From: Turritopsis dohrnii | Lineage: Eukaryota > Cnidaria > Hydrozoa > Anthoathecata > Oceaniidae | DNA length: 64,000 bases | Assembly: GCA_027922465.2 (NCBI GenBank) | Contig: BQMF02000025.1 | Location: 1,274,501-1,338,500, forward strand | Reading direction: 5' to 3' | Shown here: one piece after another, positions 11,463 to 23,050 of the stretch | How the letters are laid out: each line of letters opens with the position of its first letter | Numbering within the stretch: position 1 is the first letter of the stretch | Notes under the pieces: model-generated | The model's input: the letters and a program-made list of their open reading frames with translations, nothing else | Databases searched by the model: none | Told to the model about the DNA's origin: nothing | Program-made: the position numbers and the translations under genes

Positions 11463-13409
11463 CTACGAATCGCTCTTTTCTTTAAACGATGAATCAAATC
11501 GTAGTGGATGGTTCACCCAGTGTTCGTCCAATCTGTTCTTAAAAGTGTTTATATCATCAGCATCAACTAACTGCTTTGGTAAGTTATTCCATGTATTAAC
11601 TGTCCGGTAGTAGAACGAGTTGTATTGCACACCTCTGACACCATCTGTCGGAAATGCATGTTCTAACTGGAACTTGTGATGTCTAACCAACTTAGATTTA
11701 GGTTTGAACACTAAGCTTAGGCTTGATCGATCGTACACTTTGAAGTGTTTAAATAGCTCTATCATGTCACCTCTTGCTCTGCAAAATGCGAGTGTAGGTA
11801 GCGACAGATGTACCAGTCGGTCTTCGTATGGCAAGTTCTTGATTCCATCGACGAGTTTTGTTGCCCTTCTTTATACACCCTCAAGTTTATCGATATGCTT
11901 GCGTAGATGTGGTGACCAGGCTGACTGGCAATACTCGAGGTGTGGTCTTACAAACGTTACATACAACTGCTGAAACAGTGACTCCTCTAGGTAGGCGAAG
12001 CTAAGGCGTATCAAACCCATTATTGAATTAGCTTTTTGGACTTTGGTGTTAATGTGCTCGTCAAATTTCAAATCAGTATCCACAATAACACCAAGATCTT
12101 TTTCCTCAAACACGTGTTCTAATTCATAATTATTCAGAGTATACCTTTCCCTGTGTTGGATGTTTTCGATCTTGCCCAATGTCAATACGTGGCACTTATC
12201 GGGATGAAAGCGCAATAACCACTTCCTCTACCAGTCTTCCAGAGCATTGATATCTAATTAGAGTTGGATAGCATCGTCTTTGGAATTGATTCGCCGCAGA
12301 AGCTTTGTGTCATCTGCAAAGAGATACGATTCGGACGACACATAATTAGGAAGATCGTTTATGTATATGACGAAGAGGATAGGTCCTAAAACACTTCCTT
12401 GTGGTACACCACTCAAAACATTTACACAAGCAGATTCTGTACCATTTATCTTCACAACTTGTGAACGATCGTTCAGAAAACTTTCAATCCATTTTAACAG
12501 ATGACCAGATATACTGTATGATGACAACTTTCCAATCAAACGCTTGTGAGGAACCGTATCAAATGCTTTGGTGAAGTCGAAATAGATAGCATCAGCAACA
12601 GCTCTAGTGACCATAATGTCAATGCATTTATTTAAATACGACAGTAATTGTGTTACAGTAGATCGTCCACGGACAAACCCAAATTGTTTCTTCGACAACA
12701 AGTTGTTATCGATCATATATTTTGTAATTACTTCTTTTATCAGTGATTCCGTTAGCTTACATACTATGCTGGTGAGGCTGATAGGTTGATAGTTTTCAGC
12801 CTTGTGACGACTACCTTTTTTAAAAATCGGCGAAATGTAGGTCGTTTTCCAATCATTTGGTACACATCCAGTTTTGAAAGACCTTTGAAATATAGCAGTG
12901 ATGGGTTCTGTAACTTGATCGATGAGTTCCTTGAGAGTTCTAGCATGGATTCCATCTGGCCCACACGATTTGTTTATATTGAGATTTTCAATTTCTTTTT
13001 TTACAAGATCAGGAGTTATAGATATGTTCGAAATCGATGCTTTGGTACGTTGCTCAAGCATAGGGACCTCAGCTGCAGGCTCCTTTGTAAATACACTAGA
13101 AAACTGATTTTGTAGGATGTTGGCTTTTTCCTTGTCTTCGAATTTCAGCTCAGATTTGACATTACTTACAAATAATGATGCAACTCCTGATTTGGTCTTT
13201 AATTTGCTTCTAACGTGTGCCCAGAATGCTTTGGGGTTTGTTTTTGCATTCTTCGCAATATTTCTTTCTTGCTGTCTTTTTAATCCACGCATTAACGTTT
13301 TTACTTTGTTTCTTGCCTTGGTAAACTCCTTCCTTGCCTGGTCACTGCTCTTACCTTTATTTTTCATTGCTATCCACCTTCGATGTGTTGTTTTCTTCTT
13401 GCGTAGTGC
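11463..13409 (-). pseudogene. LINE reverse transcriptase and C-terminal region, with nonsense codons
   Basis: The frame at 13367-12258 has canonical reverse transcriptase blocks: FDFTKAFDTVPHKRL (motif A), SGVPQGSVLGPILF (motif B) and YLFADDTKLL (motif C, catalytic aspartates). In the same frame, after two stop codons near 12258 and 12228, come the thumb region with RFHPDKCHVL and RPHLEYCQSAW. After another stop at 11871 comes the C-terminal NTWNNLPKQLV segment, which ends at 11463. The protein would have copied the element's RNA. Nonsense codons rather than many frameshifts suggest a moderately old copy. Confidence 0.85.
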
Positions 13410-13411
13410 GG

Positions 13412-14200
13412 CTAGATAGGTTTAGTGACAGGTACGGTGCCTTTATTTGTCCCACTGTTGGTAACTTTCTGTATGAATCTTGTTTGCAATTGGAGAATAG
13501 TTGACTTAAATGAATTCCACAATTCTTCAGCTGACCCCTCTTTACATATGAACGTTTCTTTCCAGTTTGTTGATATAAGCATGTTCTTCATTGCTTCGAA
13601 GTCACCTTTGTGATATGCGTATCTTTCTTGAGGTTTAGAGAAGTCCATATAGCAAGTGTATTTGAATGTTATAACGCAGTGGTCACTTTTACCAAGAGGA
13701 GCATGATATTCCAAGTCAGATACCTGCATAACTTCATAAGTGAGAACAAGGTCGATAGAGGAAGGATCGTCGTTACCACGGGCTCTTGTTGATTCCAGGA
13801 CATGCTGATGTAGAAAGCAATAAAAAATGGTGTTAAGGAATTTAGACTCTTTACTTTCTGCACCTTTGCTTGTTGCGTAGGAGGACCAATTAATATCTTT
13901 AAAATTGAAGTCGCCAACAAGACACATATGGGAATAAGAACGTCCTGCTAGATCTTTGAGTAACTTGTTCAGATTTTCGTTATTTTCATGCGATGTATCA
14001 GTAGGCATAGGACTTCTATATATGCATCCGAATAGATTTTCATGTTTTTCAATATCAGCAAAATCAAGGTACGCAATAGAATCCTGATAACTTTTGACTG
14101 GTCTGTGTTTGGATCTAACATAATTCTTGGAATAAACACCAAGAACCCTCCCACCAGAAACATTTTCGCTGGGGAAAATAGTGTCTGCAATTGAGTACAC
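13412..14200 (-). pseudogene. LINE APE-type endonuclease domain, partial
   Basis: This 262-codon frame covers the C-terminal two thirds of an apurinic-endonuclease-like domain. Seen motifs are VGDFNFKDINW, SSIDLVLT and LGKSDHCVI, which correspond to catalytic blocks of the LINE endonuclease that nicks target DNA. The N-terminal part is absent. The frame ends at 13412 in a stop. The linker to the reverse transcriptase continues in another frame (LAALRKKKTTHRRW), so a frameshift separates the two. Confidence 0.8.
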
Positions 14201-14218
14201 ACCAGTCGTTAGTCAAGA

Positions 14219-15149
14219 TAAATCATATTTAAAGGGGGCTGGAAACTAAGATGCTTTTTAATTTCATTGAATAACATGAAAATGAGTCATAATTCAATTT
14301 CATAATTACCTTAGCAACGGTGGTCGTTCTTCCTAGCAACGTCGAATAATCACATAGTTAAAAAAGTCTTGGGTTTTAAGGAAAGAAAGAAAATTTTGAT
14401 CATATTTGAAAATTCTATCCAACACTTACACTTTTTTAATAATGGAAAGGCAATCATAATAGAAATATGTAATCACTTAATATCCCTAAATAGTTTGACA
14501 TCTATGGAGCACAAACGTTGACCATGTTCTTAAAGGGTATCTATGTGTGCAATTCAACTCGCGTTATAACGGGTGCTAGCGCGGTCGCGGGCTTCATAAT
14601 GATAGAACTGAGAGTCGCATGCCAGAATTACAAAATAACCTTGATGCACGTGCCTGGAAATTTTTTATTGACAAGACTGATAAATGTATAAAGAAAAAAT
14701 TAATAACAAAAATCATGATTGACACTTGCAAATACAATTCAATTTAAATAAACTAAAACTACTAATCAAATGAATGGAGAGATAGAACATTTGCCCTTTA
14801 TTTTTTTCTCAACAGTAATAACAGGTGGTTTATTTCTAGATATCTGAAATAAAACATTGTAACATTGTAAAACATTCAATGTGACTTTACGTCTTATCGA
14901 TTTTACTGTGTTCGGCTCTCTTCGGAAAGACTGGACTGGTTTTACCACATCAATTTTTTAAAAGAAATATAACATCAAGTTGCCGTACGTTTCAAAATAG
15001 CAGTATCATCACGGACGAAATCACTAGGGTCTCTTAAGAACCTGGGCAACAATGGCATTGGTGCAATCGGTCTATATCGGGTGTCTGGTCACCTATACCC
15101 AACACGTTCAAATGTGGGTACTGATTCTCTCACATGTACTACTTTTCAT
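14219..15149. other. AT-rich sequence, nothing recognised
   Basis: No open frame over 60 codons resembles a protein. No inverted ends, long repeats or RNA genes were seen. A short CG-containing patch near 14565-14630 has no recognisable structure. Confidence 0.5.
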
Positions 15150-15335
15150 ATTGTCATGTTGTCATTCAGGCTCCTGCCAGAGCAGGCTCTTCTTTTTTCA
15201 ACTACAAGAAAACTCTTAGTATTGTGTTTATGGCTATCTCTGATGCTGATTATAGATATGGTAGATATTGGTGACAGTTGCCGTCAGAGTGTGCAGGGTG
15301 TTCTTTGGAAACATCGGCTATGCTATCAATGAAAA
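15150..15335 (+). pseudogene. PIF/Harbinger transposase remnant
   Basis: Two adjacent frames carry pieces of a Harbinger DDE transposase. One reads [20 protein letters not shown], the family block around the second catalytic aspartate. The other, shifted by one base, reads [16 protein letters not shown], matching the VDIG-G-SDGG-F block that follows. The rest of the protein is not visible on either side, so this is a short frameshifted relic. It is oriented opposite to the LINEs that flank it. Confidence 0.55.
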
Positions 15336-16216
15336 TTTACTATGCTTAATTCCTTCGGTTTTTTGTTGGAGATTAAGCTTTTCCTTTGAAAATCAATTTA
15401 GTGAAGCCCTACCTTTGAAGTGCTTTGACTGATAGAAAATTATTAAACCCAAACCACTTCTTTTCGCAGATGCTAGCCTTTTCTTTTCTCTCCCATACTT
15501 ATTTCTCAAGTTTCGGAACAGAGACTCCACCTTATAAATAAAAAAATTGGTTTAGAGACATGCACAGCAAATTTTTCAATTCTTATTTCAAGAGAAAAAA
15601 AGAGTAGAAATAAGAAAAAATATGCTTGTCAGAGTAGTAAGATATTTTTTTCTAAGTGAGAAGTAAATTTCTCAAAAAGAATTTATTTTCTAAAAACAAG
15701 ACAAAATATTCTTTAATAACAATAACATATATTCTTAAAATAAACAAGTTTTTTCTTTTTTTTTTAAACTACAACTACTTTGGTAACTTCTAATATACTT
15801 TCGTTTATAAATCGTTGTTGTTAAAAATGTAAATAAAGAATGAATAAAATATAACTATGTCCCTATGTTAATACTATTTAAATTGGAAAAGAAGAAAATA
15901 TAACTAGCAGTATTTGGTAAAAACGGAAATAATATAAAAAAAACACAGTAGATTTGGTTGTCTGAACATACCAACTCTTTTATGGGTAGTCCTGGGTGGA
16001 AAATTTTCAAAAAATTGATAATAGGGTGGGGACAACTATTCGGGAGTCTTGAGTAGTACACAGTAAAAACAATACTAAAACACAAGATGCCATATAACGT
16101 TTTAAACACAATAATATATGGTGTAAATTAAATAAGACGCTTGCATTAATAATCATCTGTCATTTGTGTTGTTTGGTTAAGATTTAGTGGAGAGTGATCA
16201 TGTAACGACAAAAAAA
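15336..16216. other. AT-rich sequence, nothing recognised
   Basis: Long A/T-rich runs with scattered AAGAAAAAA blocks. The minus frame at 15855-16109 is hydrophobic and low in complexity. I could not assign it and do not treat it as a gene. Confidence 0.5.
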
Positions 16217-16536
16217 CTATGAGGAGTTATTGGGGCCTTTAAAAAAAATATACTCTTTCCACACACTGTCTAACAACCTCACGAAGTCCGGAAGTGTTGA
16301 TTTATCTTTAAACATAATGAACTGCATCATAGTTAGCGGCAATTCTTGTGAACTAGTATAATCGGTATCCAGTAGATAGTAGACACCTACGTAGGGGACG
16401 AAAGCCTCAACGATTTCTTCTTTAACAGATCTTGTTGTTATAGTGCCGTTACACACTATAATAACTTCTCCTCCCGCAATGAGCATTATTGGAAAGGGAG
16501 CATTTTTCCCAACCTTGTAAGGATCTTCTTGGGCCT
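16217..16536 (-). pseudogene. Single exon of an unrecognised protein
   Basis: A splice-acceptor-like TTTTAG at about 16537 (minus strand) precedes an open exon that runs to a stop at 16217. It starts AQEDPYKVGKNAPFPIML and continues through GGEVIIVCNGTITTRSVKEE, VGVYYLLDTDYTSSQELPL and FKDKSTLPDFV. The composition is clearly protein-like. I recall similar uncharacterised proteins in cnidarian gene sets, often in many copies, but cannot name the family. No upstream exons are seen, because a different repeat environment begins beyond 16540. It is either a terminal exon of a broken gene or part of a transposon-associated gene. Confidence 0.45.
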
Positions 16537-16835
16537 AAAATATCAAGGATAATTTCTTAACCATACACGAGTAACAGAACATTGCCACAACCACAAATGC
16601 TCCAATGTCGATGGAGCTTACTATCACTGTTACTTGTTTGATTTTTATAAAAAAGAGGAGGATATTGATATTTGGATATTGTAAAGAAGCAAATGGTAAA
16701 CAAAAAAAATCATCTTTCAAAAACATTGTTTTGTAAATAAGCGATGCCCTGGAATAACACCACACCAAAATCTATATTTAATAGGGGATTAACGTATTAG
16801 GAGAGAATGAACCAAATGTAGATAGCTTAAAAGCT

Positions 16836-18010
16836 CTAAAAATGATGACTCATGTTGATTTCCACCAACAGTTCAAAGATGACGGTCAGAGCATCAGCAG
16901 TGGAACAACCAGAACGGAAACCATACTGGTGATCAGAGAACAGATGAAGAGATTCCAGATGATGGGTGATGGAAGAGTTGATCAATGATTTGAAGATCTT
17001 ACTAATAACAGATAGAAGACTAATAGGACGATAGCATAAAGGGTCCGATCTCTCACCAGAGTTTTTGAAAACAGGCTCAACAAAAGCAATCTTCCAACAA
17101 GAAGGAAAACAAGATTCATCGATGCACTTCCTGAATAGCGTACAGAGTATGGGCGAGAGTTCAGGCGAGCATTTTTGCAGAACGATTAAAGAGATTTCGT
17201 CGGGACCAGTAGCTTTAGAAGAGTCGAGAACTAATAACATCTGCAACCATCTTGGGAGTTATGTTCATAGAAGACAAATCCACGTCAGTTCTGGGGTCAA
17301 TATTGGGCAAAGCATGACCAGTGTCATCAAGAGTGGAGTTCCTGCCAAACTGATTAGTGAAGAGCTCCGCCTTACTAACAGCAGATGTCTAGTAAATAGG
17401 AGATCCCTAGTTCAAATCCGGGCAGTGCCTTTTTTTTAAATGACTTTTTTATAGTCGTTGCGAGCTCTGGTGAAAAGACGCCTGTTGTCTTCACTATTGC
17501 AACAATGATAACGACGGAAAAAATGATTACGATGGGCAATTGCAGCAGAAATGGCAGGAGAGAACCAGGGTGTAGAGTGAGGTTTAACCTTATGTTTACG
17601 AGAAGGAACAAATTCATCAATACCAACCTGAAGCCAAGAAAAGATGTCCACTGCACACCTCTCTGCATCACAGGTAAACATATGATCAACTGGCAGGTCA
17701 CAAATCAAATCTCGAAAGCTGTCCCAGTCACCACGTAAGAATAAAGTTTGCGATGTATAGGTGGATCGTGTGGGCAAGCTGAATTAAAGTCAATGGCTAC
17801 GTTGATAACAGAATGATCAGAATTACCTAAAGGAACAGTTGTTGATGTTTCGCAAATGACGAACGGAATAGGTCAAGTAAAGAAGGCTCCTGATCAGCTT
17901 GGTCAGGTACGCAAGTGGCAGAGTTACCAAGCTGAGTAAGAGAGTGAGAGATAGCGAAGTTGAAAGTGTCATTGCCAGATAGTGTGGTGCACACTGGGTT
18001 AAACACATTG
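16836..18010 (-). pseudogene. CR1/Jockey-like LINE fragment (endonuclease end to early reverse transcriptase)
   Basis: From high to low coordinates on minus: the end of an APE endonuclease (LGNSDHSVI near 17810), a linker (RKHKVKPHSTPWFSPAI), a block SKAELFTNQFGRNSTLDD, and the start of a reverse transcriptase (SSKATGPDEISLIVLQKC, then YRPISLLSVISKIF and YGFRSGCSTADA). It stops before motif A, so the catalytic core is missing. Frameshifts occur near 17780 and 17245. A tRNA-like segment interrupts it at about 17386-17440. The endonuclease beginning of a similar LINE lies at 24608-24776. Confidence 0.75.
17386..17433 (+). pseudogene. 3' half of a tRNA-Thr(AGU)-like sequence
   Basis: On plus the sequence contains the anticodon loop CTAGTAA (anticodon AGT), a variable region AGGAGATC, a T-loop GTTCAAATCC (matching the Pol III B box) and an acceptor-like end GCAGTGCC, followed by a T run that would end Pol III transcription. 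This is the layout of animal tRNA-Thr(AGU). The D arm and 5' acceptor strand are absent. The block sits antisense inside the LINE at 16836-18010. It could be a tRNA fragment co-inserted by template switching or the remains of a tRNA-derived SINE. Confidence 0.5.
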
Positions 18011-18737
18011 ATAAGTCTCTAACATGACATGACTATGTTCAAACTAAAAAAAATACAATAAAAAGATACAAAGTCTAACTTAGGAACACACTCAAAACAA
18101 AGGGGCTGACAAACAAAAACAAGGAAAGCAAACCTACCAGGTATTCAAAGTGTAAAAAGTGTGCAAATGAGTATAAAACTTGATTCCAAAAATTACACTT
18201 GAAGCTTGAAACTTGACATTTTGATACTTGATATCTTGACAATTGACATCTTTGCACTCCGTCGAAAAAATGAAGTGATAGAAAAAAAAGTGTTCCTTTT
18301 TCAATTTTGTTTGATTTAGACATTCTATCTATCTCTTTCTCTCCGTAACAGTTTTTTGCCGTTTTCGGAAAGTCCGTTCGCATTTCGGATTGTTAGTTTA
18401 TTCAGAATAGTCAATGACAGACCCAAAACTCTATGCAAAATATAATTTCATTTTTTTTTAAATAGTCGCTCAATACAAAGTTTAAAACCACTAATGTGTA
18501 TTGAGGTACAAGGAGGAAAGGTGATGATGGACATTACATTAAAAGTGTTGAAGATTATAATGAGAAGGAAAAACAGACAAAAAGGTCACTTTCAATATTG
18601 ATTCATAAAATAATAAGCTTTTTATACTTTTGAAATTTTTTTTAAGTTATTTTAGCCGTTTTATATTTAAAACTTCCAAATTCAATTATCTTTAAAATTT
18701 CTTTAAAAAGTCAGTAAAATAAGCACACCGAACAAAT

Positions 18738-19100
18738 TATAGTTAATATCGTTATTATCGTTAATATCGTTATTATCGCTATTATCGTTATATATGTTAT
18801 ATATACTATAATTACGAAATTATAGTAAGAAAATAACTATATTTTTGATATTAACGATAATAACATTAATATTAAACATGTGATCATTTTATTTGTGACA
18901 AGGAAACCCTTTTGTGTATATTAATCTTTCTTTCGCTGAAATTCAATTTCAGAATTACCCTCAAGTAAAGTTTTAGAGCCCTGTGTAAACACAACTTTCA
19001 GACAACCTTTCACATAAACTTCATAACAAACTGAAGGAAACAGGTAATATTATATTCAAACGAAGGTGAGTATTTCAAAAGAGAACTTTTGAATAGCAAG
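18738..19100. mobile_element. End fragment of a TIR element like 46000-47529
   Basis: The sequence is the reverse complement of about 47030-47400. It has the same TTAATATCGTTATTATCG array, then TATAATTACGAAATTATAGT, then the block with TACCCTCAAGTAAAGTTTTAG and TTCAAACGAAGGTGAG. No terminal GTGAC inverted repeat remains at either edge, so this is a truncated interior piece. Confidence 0.65.
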
Positions 19101-19256
19101 AAAAAAATATAAAAAGGTTTTTTATTGATCATGATCACTAGTGGAGGACAGTTAAAGAAGAAAAACAAGAATTTGTAATATGGCTTTCTTGCATACACAG
19201 AAATCCAATTAAAATGGCAAGATCCACCAAAAATTAATGCATTGAATAAAATTTAT

Positions 19257-20124
19257 TAAACTAGCCGCCAAGGCGGCGTCGCTCGCCGCCCATATCCACC
19301 TGCTCTGTATCACTCTATCAATAAACGTCAGATTTCCTTATAAACGGCTGGTACAACTTGTGTTCAACCAGAAGCAGATTGGAAGTCACAACCTCTGGTA
19401 AAACCAATCTTTTATCAGTGTAACAATACACTCAAAACGTAGAGAGAGAAAACTTCAACTTTTTATTAGCTTTTGTTTTAAAAAAGTAACGCGCTCTAAC
19501 ATGGGTGCTATCAAACATAAGGGGGGAATGGTTTCTCTTCTTAAAAATATCACACCGGAGGAGAGAAAAAAGGCACGTGCTAAATGAATAGATAGAATAA
19601 AAAAACGTTCGATCAGAACGCTTAACAATTAAAAGAAGAAATTAATTTATTAAAAGAAAAGCAAAAAAAAAAAACATTTTGTTTTGATATTATACTCTTT
19701 TTTTACCTATCGGTTTTTAAACATTTTGATTGCTCAAAAAAAAAGTTCACCCGTCTCAGACAGTCAGGCAAGAGTTAGTGGCAAACCGAACATATGCTGC
19801 CACGTTCTGCTACTGCTGCTTTTTGTCCAAAATGTTTAATCAGTTAGGTTCTTTGTATTTAGTTGTTGTATTGTTTTCAAAGCCAAGTCAACGTGCAATA
19901 TAAAACTAACACAATAATAATAAAAACAAAACGTTATTCCTATTAGTTCACCAACCAAAAAAAGTCACGTTCGATTGGGGTTGCAATGTATTTGCTTCAA
20001 ACTCACGTCGCACACAAAAAAAGAAATAATTTCGCTCACAACTCAATCTACCATTTTGCGTGACTTACAAACAAACAAACAAACGCACAAACAAACAAAC
20101 AGAGAATCGGCTATTAATATATAG
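19257..20124. repeat. Dispersed repeat R, copy 1
   Basis: It is about 870 bp, closely similar to 25394-26220 in the same orientation. It begins near CGCCAAGGCG with a GC-rich palindromic patch, contains ACGTTCGATTGGGG, carries ACAA microsatellite runs near its end, and finishes CGGCTATTAATATATAG. I see no terminal inverted repeat and no coding frame. The class is unknown. The 54250-54780 region shares the CGTTCGATTGGGG motif. Confidence 0.6.
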
Positions 20125-20659
20125 ATGAAAGGTTTAGAGCTAAAACATATACAAACATAAAATGTATGGTTGTCAAAATTTCAGATTTCAAGCTGTGCTT
20201 CAAAATCCTTGTTGTTCAGAGTAATATAAAAAATGTTTAATTAATTAGCATACGAACTTTTTAAATAACATAATATAATGTAATATAATAGTAAATTAGA
20301 AAAGAGATACGAAAAAAATTCTGTCTCCCACTTATAGTACCATGCTTTTAAATTGGAAAAAAGCAAAGTCAGCTAATTTTTGTATTCCACCGTGTAACGT
20401 CAACACGAAAGTTGGAAGATGATGAACAAAATCGGAAACTGACATTATTCGCCTATCTCGTGAAACTACTATGCCTCCTCGCTCGGTTACGCTCGCTGCG
20501 GGGGCAATTAGCATCAGTGTGACATAGGACCAAGAGACAACAAAAAGTAACAAAGTTTTCTTTGTTTTTGTTTCCGTTGTATAGCTTGCATGTATAGCTT
20601 GCTGTGTATACAAATTGGAATGCTTGCGGGCAGGGGCATTTTTAGCTAAAGCTACATGC
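20125..20659. other. Sequence without a recognised gene
   Basis: Mostly AT-rich. A short GC-rich patch near 20470-20505 contains CTCGCTCGGTTACGCTCGCT. The minus frame at 20332-20613 crosses that patch and has no family resemblance. Confidence 0.4.
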
Positions 20660-22129
20660 TAGTATATATACATACAATGAGATCACTAAAGCCTTGTGAA
20701 AATTTGGAGTGTAATATGTTCTAGGACACAATACCTTAAGGGGATTTGTTTTTGCGTGGATTATATAAGTTTTGCAACTTTTGCGAATTTTGGTTAAATT
20801 CGCAAAAATAAATCCACACAAAACTTCAAGACATGAACGATTCGCGAAAATAAATAGAAGTGGTATTATGCAAACAGTGGTGGATCTAGAGTGTAGTCGC
20901 AACTTGTGGAGAAGCGCATTAACATAAGTTGTGAATTCAGTTCATATTATCAATGGGATTATTTGAACCTTTTTCTTTTATGTTTGAATTGCTAACACCT
21001 CTCGATCCGCCACTGGCAAGTTTAGTAGAAATAGATTTTCGTATTGTATGTTATGTTGATTTAAGTTATGTATAATTTTTATCTTCTTGTAATCCTGTTA
21101 AATGTCATGGATTAAAATCTTTGAAATGCCCAAGTTTCTCCTGCTCCTATTCATGCAAGTTATGAACAATTTCATGTAATGTTTACTTAAATATATTACC
21201 AAATTCACATTTCTGGCAAAATTTGGAAGGTGTGCACAAAGAACAATTGGAAGGTCCTGATATTAAAGTTGGCAGTTACTTGCAGATTTCCCCCTGATTT
21301 TTCCCTGACTTTCAAATGATTTTGGTTCACTTCCATCGAATATCATTTTATTCTTCATGTGAACCATGTGAAGTCATACTTTGGGAATTGTGATAGACCT
21401 GTTCTCACGTAAGCAACAAAAGTGAGCTTACGATTCGAAAACGGCAACGGCAATGACAACGGGAATGAAGAAAAATCTGCTAGCACGCATGCGTAAAGTC
21501 AGAGATTCCCAAGTCTGCCGTTTTAACCATGCTGTTTACAAGGTGAGGAAGGCCAAATTGACGTTTTCTCAAAACGTGAAAGAAGTTGATAGCGAAGTAT
21601 AGAGAAACTAGTAGAGAAATAGCTCTATTACGTTCTTGAAAATTTGATTACAGTGTGAAGATGTGGTATTTGTAAAATTGGTTTAAAAGCTATTTTGTTT
21701 TTGCTCAGTTTATCTTGAAATAAATACGTGATACGAGTAACAACACAGCATGATGAAAACTATACTGAAAACTTAAAATGATATGTTACAAGTAAAGAAA
21801 TTGAGAAGCATATAACTTGATTTTAAATATTGTCACTCTTATTCCACGAGAAGCGAAGAGAAGTTAAAAGATTTTATAAAAAAGATCAACATTTCAAGAA
21901 CTTTGTTTATTTTTTGTTCCTTATTTCTTATACCGAATGTGTGCTGAAGTTTGAAAATATAACTCTAATGTAATGATCTATGGGTAAATATTGTTTACAT
22001 TTTTGCTGTAAAACAAGCTACATTAGCAGTCAAAAGTAAAATGTTTTATTCTTTTTAGGCAGTAAAAATATAAACAATGTTTACCTGTCTATAAGTTAAG
22101 GATTCATTGCGTTTTGGTATTGTATAATA

Positions 22130-22907
22130 ATGTGTCCACTTATTCATCAAAAGTATAATAAAAAAGTAGATATGGGTACCCCAATGCGCTGGACTGAAAA
22201 TCATGATGTTATATTTCTACGAGAATTAATGGTTTGCCAACCTTGGAAATACAAAAGAGGATCCTCTGAGAGAGGCAAAGTATGGGAAGAAGTTGCTTCT
22301 ATGTTAAACAAAGTAGAAAATCCTAAAATTTAAAGTGCATGGTCGTTCTGTACGAGATCATTTCAAGATATTGATAGACAATTTTAAACGAAAGAACAGG
22401 GAAGAGGAAAGTGCATCAGGTATAAGTCCTGATGAAAGTGAAGTAGATATGGCACTAATGGATATAATTGAACGTATGGAAGTTGCAGATTCTGAATTCT
22501 TACAGCAAAATCAACAAAAGAAAGCTAAAATTGATAAGGATGTTGAGAAAGCACAAGAAATGAGAAAAAGAAGTCTTGAAACTTTTTCAGAAACTAAGGA
22601 AAGAAATGTTGATGAAATGATGTCTCCCAAACGATCCAGGAATAATGGTTCTGATACAGTGGCATACTTAAGAGAAAAGTGTGATCAAGAAGCTAAACGC
22701 TATCATGAAGAAATGGAAATAAAAAGAGAGGAGCTAAAATTGAGACGTGAAGAATTGGATTCTCAAAGACAGCACCAACAAGTGTTATTTAGCACTTTGA
22801 GTGAGCAACAAGGAATGACAAATCAAGTCTTGCAAAATCAATTGCAAAGTCAACAGCAGGTGCAAGGGGCTATTTTAGCTTTACTTCAAAACATTGTTTC
22901 AAAATAG
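22130..22907 (+). pseudogene. Harbinger Myb/SANT-like DNA-binding protein, one frameshift
   Basis: This is the accessory protein of Harbinger transposons. In the family it binds the transposon ends and helps bring the transposase into the nucleus. The N-terminal part (from MGTPMRWTENHDVIFLREL, through VWEEVASMLN) is a trihelix-type Myb/SANT domain. A one-base shift near 22330 moves the frame, after which HGRSVRDHFKILIDNFKRKN completes the domain. The C-terminal half is charged and coiled-coil-like (repeated KREELKLRREEL), ending in a Q-rich tail. Translation could start at 22130 or at the second methionine at 22172. The convergent transposase gene ends about 140 bp downstream. Confidence 0.8.
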
Positions 22908-23050
22908 TTTGCTGCTATGCATATACTTATTTTCAAAAGATTTCTTCTTATTTTGTTTCATATTGTTTTGGGACCTTCTGCCCAATGTATTATAGTATAG
23001 TAGTTTGTTCATTCTACAAGGAAGTTTTATTTAGAAAAGAGAACGTTATT

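Larger units (their letters stand above)
11411..14218 (-). mobile_element. CR1-type non-LTR retrotransposon, 5'-truncated and decayed
   Basis: On the minus strand this carries endonuclease, reverse transcriptase and C-terminal segments in the usual LINE order. It ends in an (AAT)n 3' tail, visible as the TTATTATTATTATT run at 11417-11433. A trinucleotide tail and the C-terminal segment with NTWNNLPKQLV are characteristic of the CR1/L2 group. The 5' end stops inside the endonuclease domain near 14218, as expected for 5' truncation during target-primed insertion. Several nonsense and frame lesions show it is dead. Confidence 0.85.

Noticed and set aside
12607..13419. Plus-strand frames over the CR1 reverse transcriptase
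   Set aside because: They are shadows of the minus-strand coding sequence, which has clear RT motifs.
17362..17433. A complete tRNA gene
   Set aside because: The D arm and 5' acceptor strand are absent. Only the 3' half matches tRNA-Thr.
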